DNA of 64,000 bases from Cryptomeria japonica. Taxonomy: Eukaryota > Streptophyta > Pinopsida > Cupressales > Cupressaceae. The stretch's first letter is position 1. Each line of letters begins with the position of its first letter. Both the position numbers and the translations under genes were made by a program. Shown in pieces: positions 33,758-45,126 of this stretch. The stretch lies in NCBI RefSeq assembly GCF_030272615.1, contig NC_081409.1, positions 204,580,864-204,644,863 of the forward strand. Direction: 5' to 3'. Below the pieces are notes generated by a model that was not told where the DNA came from, made no database searches, and worked only from the letters and a program-made list of their open reading frames with translations.

Positions 33758-34739
33758 CATCATTAGTTGTTTTGATTCAAACTTTCTTAAGTTTAAACCT
33801 AGACTATCAACAAATACTTTGATCAAGTATCTTAGGGTCTCAATAGGTAAGCAATCATGGCACACCTAGACTACAACAGGCATTTATCCTAATGACCTAA
33901 GTCTTAATAGGGTTGCTATGGTTCAAAACAACTCTCAACTCACATCTCCATCCATCTACCATTGGCATTGGGAGATTCTTTTTCAAACACACTGGGACAT
34001 CTACCTTCCTAACAAAGGCACTACTCTGCAAACAATAGCTCAAATATTCTGACAACTACGCTAAATCAACTACCCAATAGCACTAAACCAACAATAATGC
34101 TAAAAAAACTATACAATAGCGCTAAAACCACTATGCAATAGCGCTAATTAAATTGACAATAACACCAAAACACAGTTTTAGCGCTATTGTTTTGACTCAA
34201 CTTGAACAATCTAAAAAAACCTATCAAAAATGCATAAAAATCAAAAATTCAAATTCACATATCGCTGGTCTGTAGTCATTTGGCCGTTGGAATCGATGAA
34301 CTCGCTCTAGCTGATGATCTGCTATCGGTACCGACATCTTGACTGTTGCTTTCTCTTTCAAAAAGGTCACTATCAGAGCTCAGAAATCACTATGGAGATG
34401 AATGCAAATGAACTTGTTTTCACCCCTTTCCCCTCATATATACCCTTCGTCGTAACCCTAATTTTACCCCACTCACCGCCATGGTCCGCGTGAACTTCTC
34501 GAGCCTCCCATTTCTCCATTTTATCTCTTATTTCTTCTATTCTTTCACCAGTATTGCTAAATTCTTCTCTTCTACTACCTTGCCAATTTTCATTCCTTTT
34601 CGAGAGATCGCCCGATTTTTCAAAATTTTGGCCCATCTCTCAAGGGGGCATACCACCCATTAAATTCACATTTATGGGGCATATTTCTTCACACCTATTC
34701 TTTTTTCTTTTAAACAACGCGATAAACCGCATCATCTCA
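33758..34739 (+). other. G2 3' region between PMD pseudogene and polypurine tract
   Basis: No gene is supported. The CAATAGCGCTA cluster is at 34030-34195. The stretch 34400-34650 (CGTCGTAACCCTAATTTTACCCC, Ser/Phe-rich frames) could be the 5' UTR or promoter of the antisense PMD unit, because it lies upstream of that ORF on the minus strand. Confidence 0.45.
34030..34195 (+). repeat. Clustered CAATAGCGCTA motifs near G2 3' end
   Basis: CAATAGCACTA (34075-34085), ACAATAATGCTA (34091), ACAATAGCGCTA (34114), GCAATAGCGCTA (34135) and TTTTAGCGCTATTG (34176) lie within about 170 bp. They are reverse complements of the leader motifs at 18721-18970. Confidence 0.65.
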
Positions 34740-34751
34740 AAGGGGGGCAAA
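34740..34751 (+). other. G2 polypurine tract
   Basis: AAGGGGGGCAAA abuts the 3' LTR. Confidence 0.8.
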
Positions 34752-36220
34752 TGTAGTCACATAAATCTATCCAGTTTAATTAAATGAATATTTGCTAATT
34801 TATTTGATTAAAAACCCACTAGCCAACAGTTAATTAAATTTACATTTAATTAATTCATCTTCAAACATTCTTCTATTAATTAAATAAATTATTTTAATTA
34901 TTTTAATTAATTCATTAAACTAAATTCACAATCAATTAAATGAATAAATCCTATTTATTCAAATTAATCCCCTTTCCTCTTTTAAATAAATTAAATAAAC
35001 ATTTATTTAAATCATTAAATCGCCCCCCCCACTTGCATTCTCCTAAAAATGCAACTTGCACCTATTTGTTGAAATAAATGAATTTTATTTTAATAAAAAT
35101 CATATTTTCCCTCACCCACCAAACCCACTTGCAATCCTAAACCCCTTCTAGATTCTTCTAAACCCCTTCCTAATTAGCCTAATCCATCCCCTAATTATTG
35201 TCACATTCTTAAACAACTTGGAGTCACTTCTTAAAGACTCCAAAGTCTTTGAAAAGCATTTAATGTTTTATGTGTCCAACAAGCTAACCTCTCAAGTCTT
35301 CCAAACCAATTACGGCTCTTACATGACCATTAATGGTTAACTCAACTCACCCACATGGTTAGGGAATTTTGACCCCTAACTCAACCCTCATGTGACCCAT
35401 GTGTCTTCTCAAGCATTTATTGCTTTGACCATGGTTATCCTCACTAACTCTTGCACAAGAGTTTATCCATTGGATAAAAGCATTATTCTTTGAATAATGA
35501 ATTTATCCATTCAACTCAACATTAACCTTACCTCCCAAGTTAACCCTCAGGTCATGTCAAGCATTTAATGCTTCTTCCCTTTCCTCTCAACCCATCTCAT
35601 GTTGACACTTGTCATCCTGGGATTGGGTTGAAAGTCCTCACATGGATCATAAACTATTCAATCCTGACCCTTGTTGAGATTACTCAATCTCAACCATCCA
35701 TTTCTCCATTTTCTTATAAATAGAGCTCATTTCTTCTTAATCCAGATCCTGAAAACTTGTATGCATTTAACTTATAGACAATTTTAGAGAAGAGCATTTA
35801 GCATAAATCACTAATATATTGTCATTTTGGATTAAAATAAATCTTAGTTCATTTCATAGCATATCATAACTAGTTTGTTTTACACTTGCATAGCATAGTT
35901 AAAGCATTTCAATCTTGAACCTCCATATGGCATCCATAGTGCAAAAAGTTGCTAAGAGCTACACTAATTTGGAACTTGGAGAGGAGAGGAACAAGGCAGG
36001 AAGAGCTACAAGTATGGTGAAAGCTGGCATTTGGAAATGTCTTCTTGTATTTATTTTCACAGTTAAATGCTTCATTATGTTTTTAGTGTCTCTCTTGGTA
36101 TGCCTGCTTAGATTAGTCTTTGGTTGATTAACACTAATATTTCTTTTTGTTTCTTGTGCTTCTTATGTGTTATATGACCACAAGTTTTTGTCTAACAATC
36201 TCCCATTTCGCAGAGCATCA
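34752..36220 (+). repeat. G2 3' LTR
   Basis: This 1,469-bp LTR matches 17152-18616 with scattered substitutions and ends GCAGAGCATCA. The C1 RT resumes after TSD AATTC. Confidence 0.93.
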
Positions 36221-36225
36221 AATTC

Positions 36226-37489
36226 TATTCGTTTTATACTATCCCTTGCAACTTCATAGGGAAGGCGAGGTTTTCAGATGGATGTGAAGAGTGCTTTCTT
36301 GCATGGAGACTTACATGAGGAGATCTATATGGAGTAGCCTTAGGTTTTTGTGCAGGATACTTCTTTGGTTTGCAGACTTAGGTGTTCGTTATATGGTCTC
36401 AAATAGGCCCCTCGAGCTTGGTATGAGAAGATGGGCTCTTTTTAACTCTCCTCTCTCTTCTATCGCTATCATTCTGATCCCACAATTTACATTCAACGTC
36501 TAGAGGGTGATCTTTTGATTCTTGTGCTATATGTTGACGATCTAATTATTATAGGTAGCTCATCCTCTATGATTCAGAGTGTTCAGAGAGATTTGATGGA
36601 GCGGTTTGAGATGACAGATCTCAGTCCTCTGCACTATTTTCTTGGTTTATAGGTTGTTCAGTCTTTGGCTAGGATTTCCATATAATAGTAGAAGTATGCT
36701 CTTGACATGCTCTAGAGATTTGGCACGCTTGATTGCAAGCCTGCCCCCACACTATTTTAGTCGGGTGTTGTTCTGTCCTCCACTTTCTCTACTCCTTTAG
36801 TAGATTCTAGATTATATAGGCAGTTGGTTGGTAGTTTGTTGTACCTGACGCATTCGCATCTTGATCTTTTCTTTGCAGTTGGCCTTGTCTCTAGGTTCTC
36901 ACATGATCCACATGAGAACCATTGGAAATCTGCCAAATGTACTTTGAGGTACATTCAGAGCAATTTATAGTATGACATTGCCCACACATCAAGGGCTCCT
37001 CACATAGTTGGCTTCACTGACTCACATTGTGCTGGTGATGTCGATGGTCGGAAGTCTACTTATAGCTTCATTTGTTGTCTTGGTTCTGGTCTTATCACAT
37101 GGTCTTGCAAGAAGCAATCTTCTATTGCATTATCATCTATAGAGGTTGAGTACTAAGAGGCAGTGTTAGCCAACCAAGAGATTTTATGGCTTCGATAGTT
37201 GTTTACAGTGTTTGGTTTTTCTCCTAATAGTCTTACACTTCTTTGGTGCGACAATCAGAGTGCTATACACATTTCCCACAATCCAGTGGAGCATCAGCAA
37301 ATGAAGCACATTGAGATCCACATGCACATCATCAGGAAGTTAATTTAGGATGGTTCACTCACCTTGGACTACATTCCTATAGAGGATTAGGTTGCTGACA
37401 TCTTCATGAAACCTTTGGCATCTCCATGCTATCTTCAGTTGCACTCTATGCTCAGGGTAAAGGAAGTTGTCCTTGGGGGGTCTTTGTGA
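36226..37489 (+). pseudogene. pol: C1 copia pol, 3' part: RT core and RNase H
   Basis: It continues directly from SPIAKIN at 17149: SIRFILSLATS, then FQMDVKSAFLHGDLHEEIYMEQP (36275-36340), APRAWYEKM, ILVLYVDDLIIIGSS (36515-36560) with an intact YVDD box, FEMTDLSPLHYFLGL, LVGSLLYLTHS, then RNase H: VGFTDSHCAGDVDGRKSTYSF (37010-37075), WSCKKQSSIALSSIEVEY, LLWCDNQSAIHISHNP (37235-37285), VADIFMKPLAS. The stop is at 37487-37489. Most premature stops are TAG where copia Pol has Gln (36404, 36650, 36712 and others). Confidence 0.92.
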
Positions 37490-37693
37490 GGCCTTCCTTC
37501 CTTCATATTTTTTTTGCATGCTTTCATCTCTTTTAGGAGAGGAGTTTTTTCCCACTGGGTTTTCTCATTTTTCTCCATTTTATAGAGATTTCATTGTACT
37601 TGGGTACCTCATCAAGCCTTGTTGTCGAAACCCAATTTTTTAGCTTTGTAGCATCTAGTCCTATTTTTTTTAGCTTCTCCCTAAATTCATCTT

Positions 37694-37701
37694 AAGGGGG
37701 G
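37694..37701 (+). other. C1 polypurine tract
   Basis: AAGGGGGG directly precedes TGTTAG of the 3' LTR. Confidence 0.75.
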
Positions 37702-38055
37702 TGTTAGAGTAAAAGGTATTAGTTTACTTAATTAATTAAATCATATTAATTTAATAATTAAGTCACCTTTTCTCTATTTCACTTAAGCTAAATTTAGGAT
37801 GCTAAACTTAGGAATATTAATAATTAGTTTATTATTAATTATTAATTGCTTTTAGGGTTTTCCCTTTTTAGGTTGATCTCATTTTATAAGGATTGATCCC
37901 TTTTGTAATTCATTATCTCATTATCATTATTGCATTCTTTTGCTCTAGGTTTTCAAAACAATATTTATGTTTTGTGAATCTTCCATTGTTGTGGCAGGTT
38001 ATGTGCATACATGTGTTCACTGGGTTTGTTGAGGTTGTATTTCACAACTTTACCA
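37702..38055 (+). repeat. C1 3' LTR
   Basis: This 354-bp LTR starts TGTTAGAGTAAAAGG and ends TTTACCA. It is uninterrupted and serves as the template that reveals the split 5' LTR. It is followed by the right 12-bp duplication at 38056-38067. Confidence 0.92.
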
Positions 38056-38067
38056 TGCAAAGGGTGT

Positions 38068-39393
38068 TCTCAGATGGAAGGTATTGACTATGAAGAAGGT
38101 TTTTCTCTTGTAGCTAGAATTGAATAATTTGTTGGGTTATTGCTTGCATATGTTGCTTATTAGAACTTTAAGGTATATCAGATAGATGTCAAGTCAGTCT
38201 TTTTGAATGGTGATCTTGAAGAGGAAGTCTACATTGAGCAACCAAGTGGATTTTATTTATCGGATGAAGGAGATATGGTATTCAAATTGAAGAAAGCTCT
38301 GTATGGACCGAAGAAAGCCCCTAGAGCATGGTATGCTAGATTGGATAAGTATTTGGTGAAGTTGGCATTCTGTAAAGGTACCATTGTTACTAACTTATAT
38401 TTCAAAGTTGAGAATGATAACATTTTGATTTTTGAAGTCTTTGTTGATGATATCATTTTTTGTTGGGATGATGATTTGAGTATGAAGTTTGTTGATGATA
38501 TGCAAAAGGAATTTGAGATGTCTATGATAGGTGGAATGAAATTCTTCTTAGGATTGTAGATTACTTAGTCCGGTAAAGGTATTTTCATTTCTCAATCTAA
38601 GTATGTGAAGGAATTGTTGAAGAATTTTGGATTATCTGATTCTAAGCTTGTTGGAACTCCTATGGTGACTGGATGCAAATTATCTAAGAATGATGAATCT
38701 CAGAAAGTTAATCAAACTTTGTATAGATCTATGGTTGATGGACTATTGTAGTGAACTCAGAATAGACTAGATATTATGCATGTTGTTTGTCTTTGTGCTA
38801 GATTTCAATAAGATCCTAAAGAGACTCGTGTTACTGTTGTGAAGAGGATTTTTAGATACTTGAACGAGACTATTTACTATGGTTTGTGGTATTCGAAGAA
38901 TGATGATTTCCTACTATATACCTATACAGATGCTGATTGGATTGGTGATGTTGATGATCGAAGGAGAACTACCAATAGAGCATTCTTTTTGGGAAAGAAG
39001 TTGATTTCATGGTCCAGTAAGAAACAAGATGTTGTATCTTTATCTACTATTGAAGCTAAAGACATTGTTGTTGCTAATAATTATACTCAAGTAGTTTGGA
39101 TGAAGAAGATGTTGAAGGATATCATAGTGATTTATGATGAACGTACTGTTATATATTGTGACAATTCAAGTGTTGTATATATTTCAAAAATTCTGGTGTT
39201 GCATTCTAAAACAAATCATGTGTCCATAAAGTATCATTTCTTAAGGGTGAAGGTCAGTGATGAAGAAGTCAGATTGGAATATGTATCTACAAAGGATCAG
39301 ATCACAGATATTTTCACTAAGCCTTTGTGTCCAGATATATTTGTCTATTCAAGTGACAAGTTAGGGGTCTTTTCCCCTTCTGTTGAGAACTAG
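38068..39393 (+). pseudogene. pol: C0 copia pol, 3' part: RT core and RNase H
   Basis: RT continues as SQMEGIDYEEGFSLVARIE, then YQIDVKSVFLNGDLEEEVYIEQPSGF (38178-38250), LKKALYGPKKAPRAWYARLDKYL, FEVFVDDIIF (38425-38460; YVDD has become FVDD), MKFFLGL. RNase H reads YTYTDADWIGDVDDRRRTTN, ISWSSKKQDVVSLSTIEAK, VIYCDNSSVVYISK (38915-39190), ITDIFTKPL, stop at 39391. Stops at 38125, 38155, 38557 and 38747-38752. The RNase H section keeps 184 open codons. Confidence 0.92.
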
Positions 39394-39758
39394 ATGCATG
39401 GAGTTGCATCAATCTGGTGGATTTCAGAGCCTTAGTCTTTTATATAGGTTGATGAGTTGGTGTTGCTACTCAACCAGAGTAGTTAGTGTGTGGTTCAGAT
39501 TTTCAGTTGTTGGTTCATCCTAAGGGGGAGATTGTCCTTCTTAGAGGATGAGTTTTGGGAGAGAGACCATAATTTGTATTCTATCTTTGGTATTGTTGTC
39601 AAAGGGGGAGAGAGTCATGTGAAAAACCATTTTATCTTTGGAGCCTTGTGTGCATGATCCTAGGGGGAGATTGTTGCAGATTGTTGATGATGATTTATTT
39701 CCTTTGCATTGATTTTTTTTCACATTCATATGTTTCCATCAATTCCAAAGGGGGATAT
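39394..39758 (+). other. C0 3' untranslated region and polypurine tract
   Basis: No gene is visible. GGGGGAG-type purine runs recur near 39524, 39605 and 39662; the last one, AAAGGGGGATAT (39747-39758), abuts the LTR and is the PPT. Confidence 0.7.
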
Positions 39759-40576
39759 TGTTGGATATTGTTGTTGCTAGGATATGTTGTTGTCATTGAT
39801 GTCAACATATTCCTGTGTTGTTGAGAGCTGATTGGTGTTCAAGTAATTATATTAAGCTAATATGGATGATTTATTTGTTTGGGATGTTTGAATACTTCAT
39901 TCCTTATTGGATTTAGTCATCCAGGAGATTGCTTGATCATATTATTTGATCCAGTTTATAGTTTAGTATTTCTATGCTGGTTGGTTGAGTTTGGTGTTTG
40001 ATCCGGTGAGCTCCGATATGATTATATCTTTGGTTGCAGAATTTGGGAGAATGTTTTTTTATGTTAATGTGTATCCTCAATTTAAATGGTTCATGAATTG
40101 GTGCTCCCTAAGTTATCTTTATAGTAAAAAATGTTGTTCTTGAGTATTCCTATGAGCTAGCATGTTGATCGATGAATATTTGCATAAGTGGTGTTGGTGC
40201 AAATATTGCAGATGATTCTGATGTTCTTATTGGTGTTTCTTGATCATGTCCTATTTGTCTTGGTTGTTTGCATTGATTCTTATGCAAGTTCTTGGTGGTG
40301 TAGCATGTTGCAGTTGATCTTAGTGAGATTTTCAATGGTGATGCATGTTTGGAGATTTGATTTAGGTCCATGTTATGTCATGCATATCATTATATTAGTC
40401 CAGTGGTTCTCATATGTATCATGTGATGTAATTTTGTAATTATGAGTTGAGGGTTTGGTCGACCTTGTAGTCAAGGTTAATGAATTGTATATATGGGTGG
40501 TATAGTCATGTAATTTGGGAGTCGATGTTGTGTCTGCATTATCAGAGAATGGTGTATGTGGTGCATAAGATAATTT
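39759..40576 (+). repeat. C0 3' LTR, first part
   Basis: It begins TGTTGGATATTGTTGTTGCTAGG with TTGTCATTGATGTCAACA near the start. TGTATATATGGG near 40486 may be the TATA region. S2 interrupts it at TSD AATTT (40572-40576). Confidence 0.85.
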
Positions 40577-41768
40577 TGATGAATACTAAGAGGGGGTGGT
40601 GAATTAGAATACCAAAAATTACTGAACTCAAACACTTAAACAGTTTAGCAGTAAACCGATCTAACAGTTTTACTAACAAACCGGTTAACACAAATGCAAA
40701 CCTAATAGAAATAAGGCATTCACCCACAAAAGAAAAATCACCATAAGACAAGAGATTTTGATGTGGAAACCCAAATGGGAAAAACCATGATGAGATGAAA
40801 CTCACAAGTAACTATCTGTAGAATAGTAACTAGACCGGTTAAGGTCATACAAAGTTCTTCACCAGAACAGATCCTATTTGGAATCTCAATCTCTGTTAGG
40901 AGATAAGTCCGATTAAAGACTACCTTGTGAGAGGATTTCACATCCATAGTTGTGAACCACCTTGTTAGAGGATTTACAAAGGTTTTTCTGGGCCTACCCG
41001 ATTAAGGGTTTCAAACTTGTCGAAGATATGAGTAATCAACAAGTGAATGATCTAGCAAATAGCACAGTCAGCTTGATTAGATCCATGATAGCTCATTGCT
41101 AATGCATTTCAGCATTACTTCAGTCTTCAGTAAATCCACACTCTTTTACTGCACACAGACTTGATCTTCTCTTTTAAGATCGCACATACAAAAACTCATC
41201 AACCACCAAAAAACCCTAACTAACTCTCTCATCTTAAACCCTAGACATGATGTCCTTAAAAAGGAGTCTGATTTCATGTCGGTCCAATAGGATTACATTG
41301 CAAGTTCCTAGGTTCATTACATCTAGACACATTTGGTAACACGACACAAAATCACTGTCAAAGTGTCGGCGGATAGTAACTCATCACAAAAATACCGGTT
41401 GGTAACTCATCACAGAGTATTACCGGTTCATACAACTTTACCGATTACCCATTGATAACTCATCACAGAGTAATACTGGTTCAAATATTAAACTGATTAC
41501 TGGTTGACAAAAATGAAGACTAGGAAAATGATAACTGTCGCTTTAGTTCCTTCATTCTGCTTGAGATCCTCGAACCGCTTTAGGTCTTCATACTGCTTGA
41601 GATCGGTAAACACTTTCAGCAAAACACCGATAGTCTAAAGACTATAATACATAATACCGGTTTGGAACAAATACCAGTTGAGCATAACTTATACATACAA
41701 AAAGTGATCTCAAAGAAAGTGTGTGTCCATCAATGACAATCACAACAACATCATCGAAAATGCCAACA
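40577..41768 (-). repeat. S2: solo LTR of the C3 family, inserted in C0 3' LTR
   Basis: A perfect TSD, AATTT, lies at 40572-40576 and 41769-41773. On the minus strand it starts TGTTGGCATTTTCGATG and ends CTTAGTATTCATCA, like the LTRs of C3 (43644-44810, 50156-51291). Its 1,192 bp contain no internal region. The hairpin module is at 40766-40805. Confidence 0.9.
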
Positions 41769-41773
41769 AATTT

Positions 41774-42224
41774 ATCCTTCGATGTGGAGTATTGAGTAGA
41801 TATTATTACAAGATAGACAAATGTTCTTAACCAGAACTATCATCGGGCATAAAGAGATTCTATATTTGCAGTTCATGTAATCTGGATTGTAATCTGAATC
41901 TTATTGTAAGGTAGTGAACCTTCCTTGAGGTTTGTATGCTTCCGGGTCATCTTATTTTGAGTAGTGAGCTCTAGGAAGTGTGCCTGAATGCATGTGCATT
42001 CCCCATTGTAATATTTACACATACTACTGTAGAGTATCATCTTATTATGGGTAGTTTCCCATTTCCATGTCAAAATATTGGTTTTATGTGTATTGGTGCT
42101 ATTGTGTTTATCTTTATTCTTGTTGTATTTGTTTAGATATGAGATTGTGCTTAATTTGATTAATCCAATGAAAAATGATTCACCCATCCCCCCTCTCAAT
42201 TTTCCTTCTTGGTTGCTACTAACA
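41774..42224 (+). repeat. C0 3' LTR, second part
   Basis: It contains TGAGCTCTAGGAAGTGTGCCTG (41970-41990), the block shared with C2 and S1, and ends CTCTCAATTTTCCTTCTTGGTTGCTACTAACA. Gene T coding sequence starts at the next base on the minus strand. Confidence 0.85.
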
Positions 42225-43643
42225 AATTTCTCCTTAACTAGAGCTCTCTTCAAACATGCACCTTCTCCATCATGCTCCCCCTTCCCATGCCCTGCTTCAA
42301 AAAAACTCCAAATATGAGGTATATACCTCTCTTCATGCATTCTACTTAACTAATAAAAGAAACAAGCATTCTTAAATTGACTCATGTAGTTATCTAATCG
42401 TATAAGTGTCGATTGATTGCAATACCTTTCTCCTGTAAAAACTCAAAACAATTCTCGAAACAATGTTGCACATACTTGAAGGAGTGTGATATATCATCAC
42501 TCATATAAAATATAATACTCCCTAATTATCTTCCTCAACTCTTCTATACTATCAGGGACATGTCTATATGTTATGTGAACAAAAATAGCAATTTGGATTG
42601 AATTGTAATACGGAGACTGTACCTCCTTTTGTTGTTGCAATGTATAGTTTTCTGCAAAATCAACCATTGATATAATAATGCCAATCAAGAAAGAGTTCTT
42701 ACACATCCTAAACTGTTGATCCAATCACTGAGACCTATGGGTGTGCCTTGCATACTTGTAGAAAAAATTTGCCTTAAAATCCAAAATAAAATCAGCAACA
42801 CTAACTTCTTTAGAGACCAACTCGCATCTAGAACCTTCACCTCCACTCTTCAAAGTATATTTCACTATCTCATTTTTTTTCTCAACAATATTCTTTCCAA
42901 ACTCATGTTCACTGCCCTCATGAAAACATGAAACAAACTTTGACAACCCACCACATTGTGAGCACTTCTCATTCAAACAATCATTACTATAGAAAATTTA
43001 TCATCTCCAGGCTGCAAAACTAGATTTAGCAAGTCTCTTGATGATCTTGAAAATTGCATTGTACCACACTCCTACAACATATCATTAGTATACATCATAG
43101 AACGAATATAACATAAAAGTCCATGGTACATTGAAAACTCCACATGGTATTTGCAACAACAAGTATTACAAATCTTAAGAGGTACACAATAAAATGGCTT
43201 AAAAAATTCAAAGGTCCTTTGTGATATTTGCAAAGTTGGATGTTATTTACAAAAAAAATTATACAAATTTGTTTGGCTTGATTCCAAGAAATGTTTGGAA
43301 TGCGGTGTGTGGTCTTGGTTATCAATTTTTAATTTCAAAGCATCCTTTACATTGGGTGGTACTCTAGAATTATCATGCCAAAATTGTTGAATTTCCTCCT
43401 TCACATTGTCGGTCAACTTTCTATCAACATGTGGAAGTCTCCCACCAAAAGCTAATGTATCATGTTGAAGGGGATCATTGAGTCTTTTTCTTCTTGCAAG
43501 TGCTCTATTCAAATTTTTATGGTTTATGTTCAAATCAACACAAGTTTGTCTAATAAAACGAGCCTTCCTCAATTGATGGCTTACTAAGGAGGTTGTAATC
43601 ACTCTTTGAGCGGCTCGCTTATCTCTTTCCTTGGTATTCTTTC
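42225..43643 (-). pseudogene. Gene T, C-terminal part: transposase-like protein of unnamed family
   Basis: After the C3 insertion the minus-strand translation resumes as NTKERDKRAAQRVITTSLVSH (43643-43570), an Arg/Lys-rich helical region, then a decayed stretch (43240-42980), VDFAENYTLQQQKEVQSPYY (42670-42610), SDDISHSFKYVQHCFENC (42500-42445), YMSQFKNA (about 42390) and FFEAGHGKGEHDGEGAC (42300-42250), ending at 42225, where C0 entered. I know the DFAENY...HGKGxxDGxG combination from uncharacterised plant and animal proteins with the look of DDE/D transposases; I cannot name the superfamily. Frameshifts near 42980, 42500 and 42410. The rest of the C-terminus lies left of the window. Confidence 0.6.
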
Positions 43644-44810
43644 TGATGAATACTAAGAGGGGCGGTGAATTAGTATGCCAAAAATCACTATACTTAAACA
43701 CTTTACTAGACTACCAGTAAACCGGTAAAATAGTTTAGCAAACAAACCGGTTAGCACACATGCAAACCAAATAGCAAATAATGCATTTACCCACAGAAGC
43801 ACAAACACCATAAAACAAGAGATTTTGACGTGGAAACCCAGATGGGAAAAACCATGGTGAGATGAAACTCACAAGTAACTATCTGCAGAATTGGAACTAG
43901 ACTGGTTAAGGTCATACAATGTTCTTTACCAGAATAGATCCAGTTAGGAATCTCAATCTATGTTAGGAGATAAGTCCGATTAAAGACTACCTTGCTAGAG
44001 GATTTTATATCCACAGATGTGAACCACCTTGTTAGCTGATTTACAAAAGGCTTTTTGGGCCTACTCGGTTAAGGGCTTCAGACTTGTCGAAGATGTGAGT
44101 AATCAACAAGTGAGTGATCTAGCAAATAGCACAGATTGCTTGGTTAGATCCTTGATAGCTCGTTCCTAATGTATTCCAGCATTACTTCAGTCTTCAACAC
44201 ATTCACACTCTGCCTCCTCTCGCAGACCTGAACTTCTCTTCTATATTTTTACTCACAAAAACTCTTCAACCACCTTAAACCCTAGCAACAACCTAAAACC
44301 CTAGACATGATGTCCTTATAAAGGAATCTGATTTCATGTCGGTCCAATAGGATTACAATACAATTTCCTAGGTTCAATGCATCTAGACATATTCTTTAAC
44401 ACGACACAAAAAGCACTGTTAAAGTGTCGGCACCATCAAACAATCGGTGGATGGTAACTCATCACAAAATGTCGGTTGGTAACTTATCACAGAGTATTAT
44501 CAGTTCATACAAAATACCGGTTTAAGCAAAATACTGGTTGCCGGTTTGACAAAATGAAGATTGGGAAATATGAGTTGTGTCACTTCGTTCCTTCGTACCA
44601 CTTGAGATCCTTGAACCGCTTGGGGTCTTCAAACCGCTTCAGATCAGTAAACACTTTCTGCAAAACACCGATAGTTTAAAGACTATAATACATCATATCA
44701 GTTGGAACAAATACCGGTTGAGCTTTAACTCATACATACAAAAAGTGATCTCAAATCAAGTGTGTGTCCATCAATGACAATCACAGCATCAATGATAAAA
44801 AATGCCAACA
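43644..44810 (-). repeat. C3 3' LTR
   Basis: This 1,167-bp LTR pairs with 50156-51291. On the plus strand it starts TGATGAATACTAAG and ends AAATGCCAACA. A TTTATAAGG TATA-like motif lies on the minus strand at 44314-44324, and the hairpin module is at 43830-43872. Confidence 0.92.
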
Positions 44811-44822
44811 ATCTCCCCCTTT
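44811..44822 (-). other. C3 polypurine tract
   Basis: The minus strand reads AAAGGGGGAGAT directly before the 3' LTR, with TTGCCATCAATGCC just upstream. Confidence 0.85.
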
Positions 44823-45126
44823 GGCATTGATGGCAACACATAGGAAAATTTTGACATCTAAGTGTTTTACAAAAAAAATATGCCATAATCAAAATTACTC
44901 CCCCTAAGCATATACACTATCCCTTTTGCAGAAAATACAATGTCTACTACTCCTTAATAGAAATAGCATGAAAGTATACATCAGTACATTCAAAATTTAT
45001 ACTTCTCCCCCTTTGCCAACAATGAGAAAAAAAAATATTGCAGACCAACCCCTGTTTCATTAGTATTAAAAGAAGAAGTGTTTATGACAGTAAAGAGTAA
45101 AACTTGTCAAAAACTAATTTGAAGTC

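Larger units (their letters stand above)
17152..36220 (+). mobile_element. G2: Tat-type Ty3/gypsy retrotransposon, 19 kb, inserted in C1 RT
   Basis: LTRs 17152-18616 and 34752-36220 begin TGTAGTCAC and end GAGCATCA. TSD is AATTT/AATTC (17147-17151, 36221-36225). PBS TTTGGTGAACCC is at 18617 and PPT AAGGGGGGCAAA at 34740-34751. In order it carries a long leader, possible ORF1 remnants, Gag, protease with a G-patch-like segment, RT, RNase H, a second RNase H, integrase, a long spacer with solo LTR S1, and an antisense PMD pseudogene. The tandem RNase H pair is diagnostic of the Tat lineage, whose members are often over 15 kb. Multiple stops make it inactive. Confidence 0.92.
1691..38055 (+). 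mobile_element. C1: Ty1/copia retrotransposon inserted in C0, carrying G1 and G2
   Basis: The 5' LTR is in two pieces (1691-2002 and 15036-15076, 353 bp in total). The 3' LTR is 37702-38055 (354 bp). The PBS is at 15077 and the PPT at 37694-37701. The element's own DNA is 1691-2002, 15036-17151 and 36226-38055. Pol is in copia order (integrase, RT, RNase H), but no gag or protease is visible between PBS and integrase, so this copy had an internal deletion or was never complete. LTR ends are TG...CA. G1 entered the 5' LTR and G2 entered the RT, so C1 is older than both. Confidence 0.9.
1..42224 (+). mobile_element. C0: Ty1/copia retrotransposon, 5' end outside window, split by nested insertions
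   Basis: This is the outermost retrotransposon. Its own sequence is 1-1690, 38068-40576 and 41774-42224. Pol reads protease/pre-integrase, integrase and reverse transcriptase (RT) start on the left, then RT remainder and RNase H on the right, which is copia order. The join is proved by the RT reading: the left part ends at the codons for CKGC and the right part resumes with SQMEGIDYEE. A PPT (39747-39758) and 3' LTR (39759-42224, itself split by S2) follow. The right end lies inside gene T: minus-strand T coding sequence stops exactly at 42225. The 5' LTR and Gag lie beyond the left edge. The element has many stops and is inactive. Confidence 0.9.

Noticed and set aside
41873-42340. A 155-codon minus ORF as one protein
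   Set aside because: It is a chimaera: the first 38 or so residues are gene T, the rest is antisense C0 LTR past the junction at 42224/42225.
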